Assembly: GCA_947179325.1 (NCBI GenBank)
Contig: CAMXAU010000021.1
Location: 1 to 51,723 of the forward strand
Source: an uncultured Bacteroidales bacterium
GTDB taxonomy: Bacteria; Bacteroidota; Bacteroidia; Bacteroidales; UBA932
Direction of reading: 5' to 3'
DNA length: 51,723 bases
A program made the position numbers and the translations under genes. Positions 34,264 to 42,913 of the stretch are shown piece after piece. Below the pieces are notes generated by a model. That model was given only the letters and a program-made list of their open reading frames with translations, made no database searches and was not told the origin of the DNA. Every line of letters begins with the position of its first letter. The first letter of the stretch is position 1.

Positions 34264-36204
34264 ATGAGAAAAATATACAGTCTTATTGCCGGGCTGCGCC
34301 TGGAACGTTATATGAACTTCAGGATAGTGCTTGTCATTGACCTGCTTGTTTCAGTCTGTGCGACATTGCTGTCGATGTTGCTTGTGAATCTGTTGTTTGA
34401 CTTCCATCCTGATGCCTGGCAGCCTGCGCTGGTATGGCTTGGAGGCGCATTCGCAGCTTCTTTTGTGTGGTTCTGGATTCTGAGGACATACCGTATCATT
34501 ATCCGGCACTCGACACTGCGCGAGATAAGCCGCTTTGTAGTTGCCTCTGTGGGAAAGGTGTTTGTCCTGTGGATTATGGCAATGTCGTTGCCGGACTATC
34601 CGGTACAGGGCGTGGCGATGTCTATGCTTCTTCTGCTGGATTTCCTGCTTACGATGGTGCTGCTTACGCTCATACGCGTATGTATGATAATTGCCTATGA
34701 CATTGTCAGTTCAAAGATAAAGAACAGCAAGGGTCGCGAGACGGCGCTTATCTATGGAATAGACGACAAGGCTTCTTCTCTTGTGCGTACAATGCAGTTG
34801 AACGCGACATATAATGTAGTCGGGTTCATCATGTACGGTGATGCAGAAAAGAATCAGATAATACAGGAGAAACGGGTGTTCAACTTCAAGACTGAGAGCG
34901 ATTTCCGCCATGTCGTAGGGGCGCATAGGGTTGATTCCATCATCTTTGCCCATAGGGAAGATGCGCGTGAGGAGGAGAACCGCCTCATACGCTACAGCAA
35001 CAATTTCGGGATCAAGGTGCTATACTCACCTTCAGTCGAGGAAGTCATTGACGGCAGAGTGATGCGCCAGTCTGTACGTGCAATCAAGATTGAGGACCTT
35101 CTCGGACGTCCAGAGATAAAGATCTCGATGGATGAGATTGAGTCAAATTTCAGCGGAAAGACCGTCATGGTCACTGGTGCGGCAGGCTCTATCGGGTCGG
35201 AGCTGTGCCGTCAGCTGGCCACCTTCGGTGTGCGCAGCCTGATTCTCTACGATAATGCTGAGACTCCGATGCATAATCTCCGCCTTGAACTTGAAGAACG
35301 CTACCCGGACCTTTCATTCATTCCTGTCATCGGTGATGTACGTATTGTCCAGCGCCTTGACTATGCTTTCCGCAAATTCCGTCCGCAGGTTGTATTCCAT
35401 GCTGCTGCATACAAACATGTCCCGCTCATGGAGGAGAATCCTTGCGAGGCTGTGCTGGTAAATGTGGCAGGCTCGCGTAATGTAGCGGATAAATGTATTG
35501 AATATGATGTGGAGAAAATGGTCATGATCTCTACGGACAAGGCGGTTAATCCAACCAACATCATGGGATGCACCAAACGCCTTGCTGAGATCTATGTCCA
35601 GTCTCTTGGCCTTGCCATAGAGCAGGGTAAGGCGGCAGGCAAGACAAAATTCGTGACTACGCGTTTCGGAAATGTACTCGGGTCAAACGGGTCTGTAATC
35701 CCGCGTTTCAGGGAGCAGATATCAAAGGGTGGTCCGGTTACTGTGACTCATCCGGAGATTACAAGGTTCTTCATGACAATCCCGGAGGCGTGCCGTCTGG
35801 TGATGGAGGCAGCCACGATGTCAACCGGCAATCAGATATTTGTATTCGACATGGGAGAGTCAGTGAAGATTGCACATCTTGCAGAAAGGATGATCGAGCT
35901 TGCCGGATTTGAGCCGGGAAAGGATATTAATATAGAATATACTGGCCTTCGTCCTGGTGAGAAACTGTATGAGGAAGTCCTGTCAAATACAGAAAATACA
36001 CTTCCGACTCCTCATGACCGCATCCGTATAGCTAAAGTCCGTGAATATGAATGGATGGACGCATGCCATGCCGCTGATGAACTGGAGCGTCTTTCACGCG
36101 CGGTGGAGATTCCTGACATGGTGCGCCTTATGAAACATACGGTACCGGAGTTCAAGTCCAAGAATTCCCGTTTTGAGGAATATGACAAGGAAATCAATGC
36201 CTGA
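34264..36204 (+). CDS. FlaA1/CapD/PglF-type membrane nucleotide-sugar 4,6-dehydratase
   Basis: A 646-residue enzyme. Residues about 20-145 hold four membrane helices. A first Rossmann-like domain (TALIYGIDDKA, 160-170) is followed by the SDR catalytic domain with GAAGSIGSE (305-313), FHAAAYKHVPLMEENP, ISTDKAVNPTNIMGCTKR and TRFGNVLGSNGSVIP. This matches enzymes that convert UDP-GlcNAc to the 4-keto-6-deoxy sugar, the first step to QuiNAc, bacillosamine or similar first sugars. It precedes the initiating transferase, whose substrate it likely makes. Codon use is still like the chromosome; the AT-rich part of the locus starts after it. Confidence 0.92.
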   Translation: MRKIYSLIAGLRLERYMNFRIVLVIDLLVSVCATLLSMLLVNLLFDFHPDAWQPALVWLGGAFAASFVWFWILRTYRIIIRHSTLREISRFVVASVGKVFVLWIMAMSLPDYPVQGVAMSMLLLLDFLLTMVLLTLIRVCMIIAYDIVSSKIKNSKGRETALIYGIDDKASSLVRTMQLNATYNVVGFIMYGDAEKNQIIQEKRVFNFKTESDFRHVVGAHRVDSIIFAHREDAREEENRLIRYSNNFGIKVLYSPSVEEVIDGRVMRQSVRAIKIEDLLGRPEIKISMDEIESNFSGKTVMVTGAAGSIGSELCRQLATFGVRSLILYDNAETPMHNLRLELEERYPDLSFIPVIGDVRIVQRLDYAFRKFRPQVVFHAAAYKHVPLMEENPCEAVLVNVAGSRNVADKCIEYDVEKMVMISTDKAVNPTNIMGCTKRLAEIYVQSLGLAIEQGKAAGKTKFVTTRFGNVLGSNGSVIPRFREQISKGGPVTVTHPEITRFFMTIPEACRLVMEAATMSTGNQIFVFDMGESVKIAHLAERMIELAGFEPGKDINIEYTGLRPGEKLYEEVLSNTENTLPTPHDRIRIAKVREYEWMDACHAADELERLSRAVEIPDMVRLMKHTVPEFKSKNSRFEEYDKEINA

Positions 36205-36257
36205 GACAGACCGGTTTCCTGCTGATTCCTCCTTCAAGACCAGATAAGAACACGCAA

Positions 36258-36413
36258 ATGGGTATCATGGCAGCGGTAATTATAGCAGTCGTATCTGCTT
36301 TCGTACTGATGGCGGCAGCCGTGATATTCCTGCCGCATTTCGGCATAGGAAACTCCTCTGACATCCCGGAACTTTATGATTCCTGTGGAAGGCATGTCTA
36401 TTATGACCGTTGA
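36258..36413 (+). CDS. Tiny single-helix membrane protein (51 residues)
   Basis: An open frame of 51 codons (MGIMAAVIIAVVSAFVLMAA, then AVIFLPHFGIGNSSD, ending HVYYDR). It has one strong membrane helix at the N-terminus and a short polar tail with one Cys. It fills the gap between the dehydratase and the sugar transferase, has an ATG in good position and ends 43 bases before the next start. No family recognised; translation is inferred from composition and position only. Confidence 0.5.
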   Translation: MGIMAAVIIAVVSAFVLMAAAVIFLPHFGIGNSSDIPELYDSCGRHVYYDR

Positions 36414-36455
36414 GGATGTAAGGGAGTATTTTTGTTGCAGTTTAAAAGTTACGAT

Positions 36456-37058
36456 ATGTATAAGTATTTGAAACGTGTAATTGATTTCATTATTGCACTT
36501 ATTTTATTGATTATTCTTTTTATTCCGCTTTTGGTGGTGGCAGTGCTTATTAAATTGGATTCTAAAGGTCCCGTTATTTTTAAGCAGAAACGTTTGGGCA
36601 AAGATGGTGTACCATTTGAAATATGGAAATTCCGCTCTATGTGTGTTGGAGCAGAAAACCAGGGTACAGGAGTGTATTCATACAAAAATGACAGCCGTAT
36701 AACAAGGGTCGGTAAAATTATCCGGGCAACCAGTATTGATGAGTTACCGCAGCTGGTGAATATCCTTAAAGGGGATATGGCACTTATTGGTCCACGTCCT
36801 GCATTGACATATCACCCTTGGCCATATGAACATTATACTGAATATCAGAAGCATATGTTTGATGTCCTGCCTGGGGTTACAGGATGGGCACAAGTTAATG
36901 GACGTAAAGAAGTACCATGGCCTGAACGTATTGAATTGAACGTGTGGTATGCACAGAATATGTCATTTAGGCTCGACATCAAGATTTTCTTTATGACGAT
37001 ATTTAAGGTTGTTACTAATGCCAACAATGAGAATGTAGGCAAAACGGGGCTTTCATAA
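36456..37058 (+). CDS. Initiating sugar-phosphate transferase (PglC/WcaJ-type)
   Basis: A 200-residue polyprenyl-phosphate phosphoglycosyl transferase. One N-terminal re-entrant helix (FIIALILLIILFIPLLVVAV) is followed by DSKGPVIFKQKRLGKDG, the catalytic motif region, then WKFRSM, TSIDELPQLVNILKGDM and IGPRPALTYHPW. It moves a sugar 1-phosphate onto undecaprenyl phosphate and so starts each repeat unit. The Met at 36456 was chosen over the TTG frame start at 36432. From here rightward the DNA is AT-richer, which fits a swapped-in glycan cassette. Confidence 0.92.
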   Translation: MYKYLKRVIDFIIALILLIILFIPLLVVAVLIKLDSKGPVIFKQKRLGKDGVPFEIWKFRSMCVGAENQGTGVYSYKNDSRITRVGKIIRATSIDELPQLVNILKGDMALIGPRPALTYHPWPYEHYTEYQKHMFDVLPGVTGWAQVNGRKEVPWPERIELNVWYAQNMSFRLDIKIFFMTIFKVVTNANNENVGKTGLS

Positions 37059-37072
37059 TAAATACTGGAGTT

Positions 37073-37903
37073 ATGCTGAATCTAATGTACATAACAAACA
37101 AGCCTTGGGTCGCCAAGATTGCAGAAGAATCCGGAGTTGACTGGATTTTTGTTGATATGGAGTGGATTGGAAAGGATGTTCGTCAGGGAGGTCTGGATAC
37201 GGTACAGAATCATCATACCGTTGATGATATCCGCAGAATCAAGTCTGTATTGACTAAAGCGAGTGTCTTGGTCCGCATAAATCCGATTCATGAAGGCAGT
37301 AGTGGATATTCTTCCTCTAAAGAAGAGATTGACTCAGTAATTGATGCCGGTGCCGATATTATCATGCTGCCCTTCTTCAAAACTGTACATGAAGTAAGGG
37401 AATTTTTAGAATATGTAGGAGGTCGTGTCAAAACCTGTTTGTTGCTTGAAACTCCGGAGGCTGTCGTTTTGCTTGATGATATTCTGACTATTGATGGTAT
37501 TGATATGATTCATATCGGTTTAAATGATTTGCATCTGGCGCTTGATATGAAATTCATGTTTGAACTTCTGGCCAATGGCATTGTAGAACAGATTGCAGAT
37601 AAGGTCAAGAGCCATGGAATTCCTTTTGGCTTTGGGGGAATTGCGGCATTAGATGGAGGGAAAGTTCCTGGAAGGCTGATTCTTAAAGAGCATGTCAGGC
37701 TTGGATCATCAATGGTGATTGTCAGCAGAAGTTTTTGTAACACAGATATACTTACAGATCCTGATGAAGTGAGGAGGATCTTTAGCAGTGGCATCTCTGC
37801 TATCCGTAAACAGGAGATGGAAGCAGAAACAGTTTTACACTACTTTGAAGATAACAGGTTGCGGTTAGAAAAGGCTGTCAAGAGTTTTGTGGACGTAATT
37901 TAA
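37073..37903 (+). CDS. HpcH/HpaI family aldolase (citrate-lyase-like)
   Basis: A 276-residue TIM-barrel protein of the HpcH/HpaI group, class II aldolases that make or break bonds next to pyruvate or oxaloacetate. Seen: DWIFVDMEWIGKD, LVRINP (Arg68), LLETPEAVVLLDDI with metal ligand Glu126, and HIGLNDLHLALDM with Asp152. In a capsule operon it may supply a hydroxy-keto acid that the next gene's dehydrogenase reduces, for a non-sugar decoration. Spacing to the flanking genes is 14 and 19 bases. Substrate is not known. Confidence 0.82.
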   Translation: MLNLMYITNKPWVAKIAEESGVDWIFVDMEWIGKDVRQGGLDTVQNHHTVDDIRRIKSVLTKASVLVRINPIHEGSSGYSSSKEEIDSVIDAGADIIMLPFFKTVHEVREFLEYVGGRVKTCLLLETPEAVVLLDDILTIDGIDMIHIGLNDLHLALDMKFMFELLANGIVEQIADKVKSHGIPFGFGGIAALDGGKVPGRLILKEHVRLGSSMVIVSRSFCNTDILTDPDEVRRIFSSGISAIRKQEMEAETVLHYFEDNRLRLEKAVKSFVDVI

Positions 37904-37922
37904 ATAAATCGACATAAATATA

Positions 37923-38837
37923 ATGAACTTATTGCTTACCGGATGTTTCCGCTACTCTGAAGATGAGTTTTCCCAGTTGCGTCTTTTAGGATATGATGTG
38001 CACTTTATGCAGCATGAAGCAGAGGAACTTCCATTATGTGCAAGTGAAATCGATGCAATCGTGTGCAATAGTATTTTTCTGCATCATGATATAGGTGATT
38101 TTTCAAGACTGAAGTTTATCCAGCTTACAAGTGCTGGCTTAGACCGTGTTCCTCTTGATGAAATTACAAAGCGCGGTATACTTATTCGTAATGCAAGGGG
38201 GGTGTATAGTATTCCGATGGCGGAATGGGCTGTGTTCAGGATTCTGGAACACTATAAGCAGGGGTGGTTCTTTCGTCAGAAACAGAATTGCTGCTGTTGG
38301 GAAAAGCATCGGGAATTACGTGAGTTGGCAGGAACGAAAGTCGCTGTCATTGGAGCAGGCAATGTTGGGCAGGAAGTGGCTAAGCGTTTTCAGGCATTGG
38401 GAACACTCACTACAGGATTTGATATCCATACAAATCCAACAGTCGGATTTGATTCAATGGAATACATAGCAGCATTGAAAGAACGCGTCCCGGAGTTTGA
38501 TATCATTGTCATTACAGCGCCATTGCTTCCGGAGACCCGTGGGCTTTTTTCCCGTGAATTAATGCAAGTTTTGAAGCATGATGCATCCGTTGTAAATATC
38601 TCGCGCGGAGGCCTTGTAGACCAGGCGGCACTGATTGAAGTATTTTCGGTGCGTAAGGACCTTTTTGCCGCATTGGATGTGTTTGAAGATGAGCCTTTGC
38701 CTAATACATCGCCGTTGTGGGGAATGGATAATATTGCAGTCAGTCCGCATAATTCATTTGTATCAGATGTCAACAACAGCCGTATGTTTAATCTCATGAA
38801 GACTAATCTGGCAGAGTTTATCCATAGTTTAACATAA
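37923..38837 (+). CDS. D-isomer-specific 2-hydroxyacid dehydrogenase
   Basis: A 304-residue NAD-dependent enzyme. The nucleotide loop GAGNVG is at 144-149, followed by the acidic residue Asp167 in TTGFDIH that prefers NAD. Catalytic residues sit in NISRGGLVDQ (Arg228), DVFEDEPLP (Glu, about 255) and SPHNSF (His276). It reduces a 2-keto acid to the D-hydroxy acid. It follows the HpcH/HpaI aldolase by 19 bases, so the pair probably makes one hydroxy acid for the polysaccharide. Confidence 0.88.
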   Translation: MNLLLTGCFRYSEDEFSQLRLLGYDVHFMQHEAEELPLCASEIDAIVCNSIFLHHDIGDFSRLKFIQLTSAGLDRVPLDEITKRGILIRNARGVYSIPMAEWAVFRILEHYKQGWFFRQKQNCCCWEKHRELRELAGTKVAVIGAGNVGQEVAKRFQALGTLTTGFDIHTNPTVGFDSMEYIAALKERVPEFDIIVITAPLLPETRGLFSRELMQVLKHDASVVNISRGGLVDQAALIEVFSVRKDLFAALDVFEDEPLPNTSPLWGMDNIAVSPHNSFVSDVNNSRMFNLMKTNLAEFIHSLT

Positions 38838-38856
38838 TCTACTTAAGTAATATAGA

Positions 38857-39975
38857 ATGAAAGTTCTTCTTGTTGCAACTGTGCAGAGCCATATTTGCCA
38901 ATTTCATCATCCGTTAGTTGATCTACTCCATTCTCATGGGGCTGAGGTACATGTTGCTGCACGTAATAATCTGGCGGAAAAAAATGGATTGAAACTAGAT
39001 TTTGTGGAAAAGGTTTTTGATATACCATTTGCCCGCTCACCGAAAAGCCTTGACAATATTAGAGCATATCATCAGCTCAAGCGGATACTTGAATGTGAGA
39101 ATTATGACATTGTCCATTGCAATACGCCAATGGGAGGGATAGTTACACGACTGGCCGCACGTGGCGTCCGCAGGCGTGGCACAAAAGTATTCTATACTGC
39201 ACATGGATTTCATTTTTATGGTGGTGCACCTAAGAAGAATTGGATTGTATTCTATCCAATAGAAAAATACTTTTCACATTTAACAGATAAATTGATAACC
39301 ATCACTCACGAGGATTATAATCTGGCATCGCGTAAATTCCATTGTGAAGTATGCCATACCCATGGTGTAGGAGTTGATGCGAAACGATATTTCCCTGTCT
39401 CTGAGGTTGAAAAAAATAATCTTCGGAAACAGATGGGGTATGCTCCTGGACAAAAGTTGATTCTCTGTGTCGGGGAACTTCTGCAGAATAAGAATCAGAC
39501 GATGGCAATAGACATGATGCTTCATGTCAAGGAGCAATATCATGATGCAGTTCTTATTCTTGCAGGCAATGGTCCCCGTAAAGAATATTTAAAGCAATAT
39601 ATTCAAGACAGAGGTCTTTCTGCAAATGTGGAAATGATAGGATATGTGACAAATCTACAGGATTATCAACATATCGTAGATCTTCAGGTGGCATGTAGCA
39701 AAAGGGAAGGTCTGCCTTTGAATGTTGTCGAGGCAATGCTTTCCGGGACTCCTGTTGTTGCATCGTCAAATCGTGGACATCGTGAACTTATACATGATGG
39801 GGATAATGGTTTTATTGTAACATTGGATGATTCGCAGAAAATGGCATTGCGTGTGTTGCAGCTTTTGTCGGATGATATTCTTCGGGGCAGAATCTGTGAA
39901 TCAGCTTTAGATTATGCGGCAAATTATAGTTTTGAATCTGTTGTGGATGATTTAGGCAAAGTGTATGGCTTATAG
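38857..39975 (+). CDS. Glycosyltransferase family 4-like protein
   Basis: A 372-residue GT-B transferase. N-terminal domain: MKVLLVATVQSHICQFHHPL and DIVHCNTPMGGIVTRLAAR; the step FYTAHGFHFYGGAPKKN is typical of EpsF/CapM-like enzymes. Donor-binding half: LILCVGELLQNKNQ, SKREGLPLNVVEAMLSGTPVVAS and RGHRELI. It adds one sugar of the repeat unit on the cytoplasmic side. The next gene starts 7 bases after its stop, or overlaps it if the upstream Met is used. Confidence 0.88.
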   Translation: MKVLLVATVQSHICQFHHPLVDLLHSHGAEVHVAARNNLAEKNGLKLDFVEKVFDIPFARSPKSLDNIRAYHQLKRILECENYDIVHCNTPMGGIVTRLAARGVRRRGTKVFYTAHGFHFYGGAPKKNWIVFYPIEKYFSHLTDKLITITHEDYNLASRKFHCEVCHTHGVGVDAKRYFPVSEVEKNNLRKQMGYAPGQKLILCVGELLQNKNQTMAIDMMLHVKEQYHDAVLILAGNGPRKEYLKQYIQDRGLSANVEMIGYVTNLQDYQHIVDLQVACSKREGLPLNVVEAMLSGTPVVASSNRGHRELIHDGDNGFIVTLDDSQKMALRVLQLLSDDILRGRICESALDYAANYSFESVVDDLGKVYGL

Positions 39976-39982
39976 TGATGAT

Positions 39983-40780
39983 ATGAGAAAACCAAAAATC
40001 TCGGTAATAATGGGCATATATAATTGTGCCGCTACACTTCAGGAATCACTGGAATCATTATATGCTCAAACTTGTCAGGATTTTGAGATAATACTATGTG
40101 ATGATGGTTCTGATGATGAGACTTTTGCTGTCGCTTATAAAAATCAGCAAAGTCATCCTAATATAAAACTGCTGAAGAATCCCAGTAACATGGGGTTGAA
40201 TCAGACTCTAAATAATTGTCTGGCGGTTGCACGTGGAGAGTTTATTGCGCGTATGGATGGTGATGATACCTGTTCTCCAGAGCGTTTTGAAAAAGAGCTG
40301 GCAGTTCTGGAATCACATCCAGAGTATGCTATTGTGAGTACGGAAATGTCATTTTTTGACGAAAATGGAATATGGGGGAAGAGTAATGCAATAGAAAAAC
40401 CTCAACCTGCAGATTTTATTCACAGGACATGCTTCTGCCATGCGCCTTGTCTTGTGCGCCGGCAGGCATATGATGCTGTGGGAGGCTATAGTGTAAACAA
40501 GAGACTGCTCCGTGTGGAGGACTATCATTTGTGGATAAAGATGTATGCTAAAGGTTACCGTGGCTATAATATAAAGGAGCAGCTCTATCAGATGCGCGAT
40601 GACCGTAATGCAACTGGACGCAAGAAGCTAAAATATCGTTTTAATGAGGCGTATGTCAAGCATTGCGCAATTTCATTGCTTAATCTGCCTCTGTGGAACT
40701 ATATATATTGTATGAGACCTGTTCTTGTCGGCTTGATTCCTTCTTTCCTATTTAATTATTTACATAAACGTAGCCATTAG
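39983..40780 (+). CDS. Family 2 glycosyltransferase (1)
   Basis: A 265-residue GT-A enzyme: ISVIMGIYNCAATLQESLESL, IILCDDGSDDET and the metal motif ARMDGDDTCSPER. The later His and Arg-rich part (CHAPCLVRRQAYDAVGGY) is typical of single-sugar transferases of the WaaE/EpsE kind. Start at 39983 (MRKPKISV) chosen; the alternative at 39965 overlaps the previous gene by 11 bases. Donor unknown. Confidence 0.88.
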   Translation: MRKPKISVIMGIYNCAATLQESLESLYAQTCQDFEIILCDDGSDDETFAVAYKNQQSHPNIKLLKNPSNMGLNQTLNNCLAVARGEFIARMDGDDTCSPERFEKELAVLESHPEYAIVSTEMSFFDENGIWGKSNAIEKPQPADFIHRTCFCHAPCLVRRQAYDAVGGYSVNKRLLRVEDYHLWIKMYAKGYRGYNIKEQLYQMRDDRNATGRKKLKYRFNEAYVKHCAISLLNLPLWNYIYCMRPVLVGLIPSFLFNYLHKRSH

Positions 40781-40782
40781 CA

Positions 40783-41907
40783 ATGCCTGTATATTGGTCA
40801 ATGTTTATATTTGCAGTGGTGTTGATTCTTTTTAGCAGATATGCAACAAAAGGAGTCATTCAACCCAATGGAGATATACAATACAGTACATCCAGGATTC
40901 TGGTCGTTTTAACAGCTGGCTATATAGCTGTTTTCGCAAGTCTGCGCGACGCTGTGCTGGATACTTATGCCTATATAGACACATTTGAGAATATGTCTAC
41001 AGAGCCTGAAATGATGATAAGGCAGGCTGTATCCAGTTCCGGAAGAGGTTTTAATCTTATACTGGGGCTATTTAAGATCTATATTTCAGAAAACCATTAT
41101 CTCTGGTTGGGATTTGTTGCGTGCGTTTCGCTGTATTGCCTTTTCCGTTTCTATAGAAAATATTCTTGTGATTACGCGTTTACATTTTTTCTCTTCATTG
41201 CAAGCACTAACTTTACATGGCTTCTTAACGGTGCCCGTCAGTTTCTTGCAGTCTGTGTTCTCATCGGTTTTGTGGACTGGTGGGTGTCCGGTGATAGAAA
41301 GCACAAACTGTTTTATGCGCTTCTTGCCCTCGGAATGACTGCAATACATTCCTCTGTCTGGTTTGTTCTTCCGATGGTCTATATGAGTGCACGTGGAAAA
41401 CTGCTTGATAAATGGATGTTTATAGTGCTTGTTGGGACTGTTTTCGTTACAATGAATACAGGCAATGTCGTAGAGTTTGCATCTGATGTCATGAATAAGG
41501 ATTATACAGTTTCAATGAGCGAGTCAAGAGGTGCCTCTTACCAGCGATTCCTTATATCTTTGGTTCCTTTATGTATGGTTCTACCAAAATTAAAGAAAGT
41601 AAGGGAGGCAGCAACACCAATAATAAATTTTTCAATTAATATGAGTTTTATCGGTGCATGCTTTTTCTTTGTCGCAATGTTTTCAAGTGGTATTCTTGCA
41701 GGTCGCATGCCTATTTATTTTACGCTTTATAACTATATCCTTATACCTTGGCTGTTAAAGAAATTCTATCCTAACCCGATACTGAGTTTTGCCTGTGTGC
41801 TGTTTTATAGCATTTTTTTCTATTATCAGATGTGTGTCGCATGGCATAATTTGACATATGTGAGTGATATTTTGGGAATAAAGTGTCTGAATGCCTTAGG
41901 ATTCTGA
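40783..41907 (+). CDS. EpsG-family polysaccharide polymerase (Wzy role)
   Basis: A 374-residue membrane protein with about ten helices. The EpsG signature is visible in ASLRDAVLDTYAYIDTFEN and in WLLNGARQFLAVCVLIGF, where the conserved Arg-Gln pair sits. It is the only polymerase-like protein in the operon and so should link repeat units in the periplasm. It starts 2 bases after the previous stop. Confidence 0.85.
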   Translation: MPVYWSMFIFAVVLILFSRYATKGVIQPNGDIQYSTSRILVVLTAGYIAVFASLRDAVLDTYAYIDTFENMSTEPEMMIRQAVSSSGRGFNLILGLFKIYISENHYLWLGFVACVSLYCLFRFYRKYSCDYAFTFFLFIASTNFTWLLNGARQFLAVCVLIGFVDWWVSGDRKHKLFYALLALGMTAIHSSVWFVLPMVYMSARGKLLDKWMFIVLVGTVFVTMNTGNVVEFASDVMNKDYTVSMSESRGASYQRFLISLVPLCMVLPKLKKVREAATPIINFSINMSFIGACFFFVAMFSSGILAGRMPIYFTLYNYILIPWLLKKFYPNPILSFACVLFYSIFFYYQMCVAWHNLTYVSDILGIKCLNALGF

Positions 41908-41941
41908 TATCAGGTAATGAATTAAGAATAAATATCTGCTT

Positions 41942-42913
41942 ATGATTACTATAGTAGTACCAGTATATAATATAGAGACATATCTGGAAAAGTGTATTGT
42001 CTCTTTATTGGCCCAGACATATGGCGATTTAGAAATTATTCTGGTAGATGATGGCTCTACCGATACTTCGGGAGTGATATGTGACAGGTTCTGTCTTGCA
42101 TATCCAGATAAAATCAGGGTTATCCATTCTGCCAACAGAGGCTTAAGTGCAGCTCGAAATATTGGTGTCAATGCGGCAAGGGGCGGGTATATCGGTTTTG
42201 TTGATGGGGATGATTGGGTGGAGCCGGAGATGTTTGAAGTACTGGCAGGCAATGCAAAGAAAAGCATGGTTGACCTTAGCATATGCAGTTTGAAGCCAGA
42301 TTATACAGAAGACGGTGCTGATATGCAGAAATCCGGTATAGCAAGAATATTGTCCAAAGAGGAACTGATGATGGCATTGCTGACAGATTATCAGGTTCTT
42401 GGATATGCTTGTAATAAGTTGTTCCGGACGGACCTTGTCAAAAAGGTTCTTTTTGATGAGACACTGTTCTCAAGTGAAGATATTGATTTCTGTGTCAGAT
42501 ATTCAGAATTGATAGATTGTGCCGTGTCAACACCTTCTGAATTATATCACTACCGCCAGCGTATAGGTTCAATGACAGGTAATTTTTCATATTCATTCCG
42601 GAAATTGTCTGTCATAAAGGCTTATGAAAATATATTGCCGGTCTATAGAAGTAAATATCCGGGTATATCTTATATAGTTGAAAAATACCTGCTGAAACAA
42701 TATCTTAATATTCTTGGGAGATTGTCAATTTCTAAAGTTGATGATAAGGAGTTAATTTCAGAGCTTAATGCTAAAATTAAATTGTTCTGGAGTGATGTGA
42801 TGAAAGAAAAGCGGAATTCATATATAGAAAAAGCTAATATTGTCCTGACAAGACTTTCTCCTGGATTTTCATTAAGATTGAAACAATGTGTAATAAAACG
42901 CAGATACCAATGA
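41942..42913 (+). CDS. Family 2 glycosyltransferase (2)
   Basis: A 323-residue GT-A enzyme with ITIVVPVYNIETYLEKCI, LVDDGSTDTSG, GLSAARNIGV and the metal motif FVDGDDWVEPEM. The CNKLFRTDLV and SSEDIDFCVRY segments match the CpsJ/EpsJ-like transferases. Its TGA overlaps the ATG of the next gene (ATGA), so translation is coupled. Confidence 0.88.
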   Translation: MITIVVPVYNIETYLEKCIVSLLAQTYGDLEIILVDDGSTDTSGVICDRFCLAYPDKIRVIHSANRGLSAARNIGVNAARGGYIGFVDGDDWVEPEMFEVLAGNAKKSMVDLSICSLKPDYTEDGADMQKSGIARILSKEELMMALLTDYQVLGYACNKLFRTDLVKKVLFDETLFSSEDIDFCVRYSELIDCAVSTPSELYHYRQRIGSMTGNFSYSFRKLSVIKAYENILPVYRSKYPGISYIVEKYLLKQYLNILGRLSISKVDDKELISELNAKIKLFWSDVMKEKRNSYIEKANIVLTRLSPGFSLRLKQCVIKRRYQ

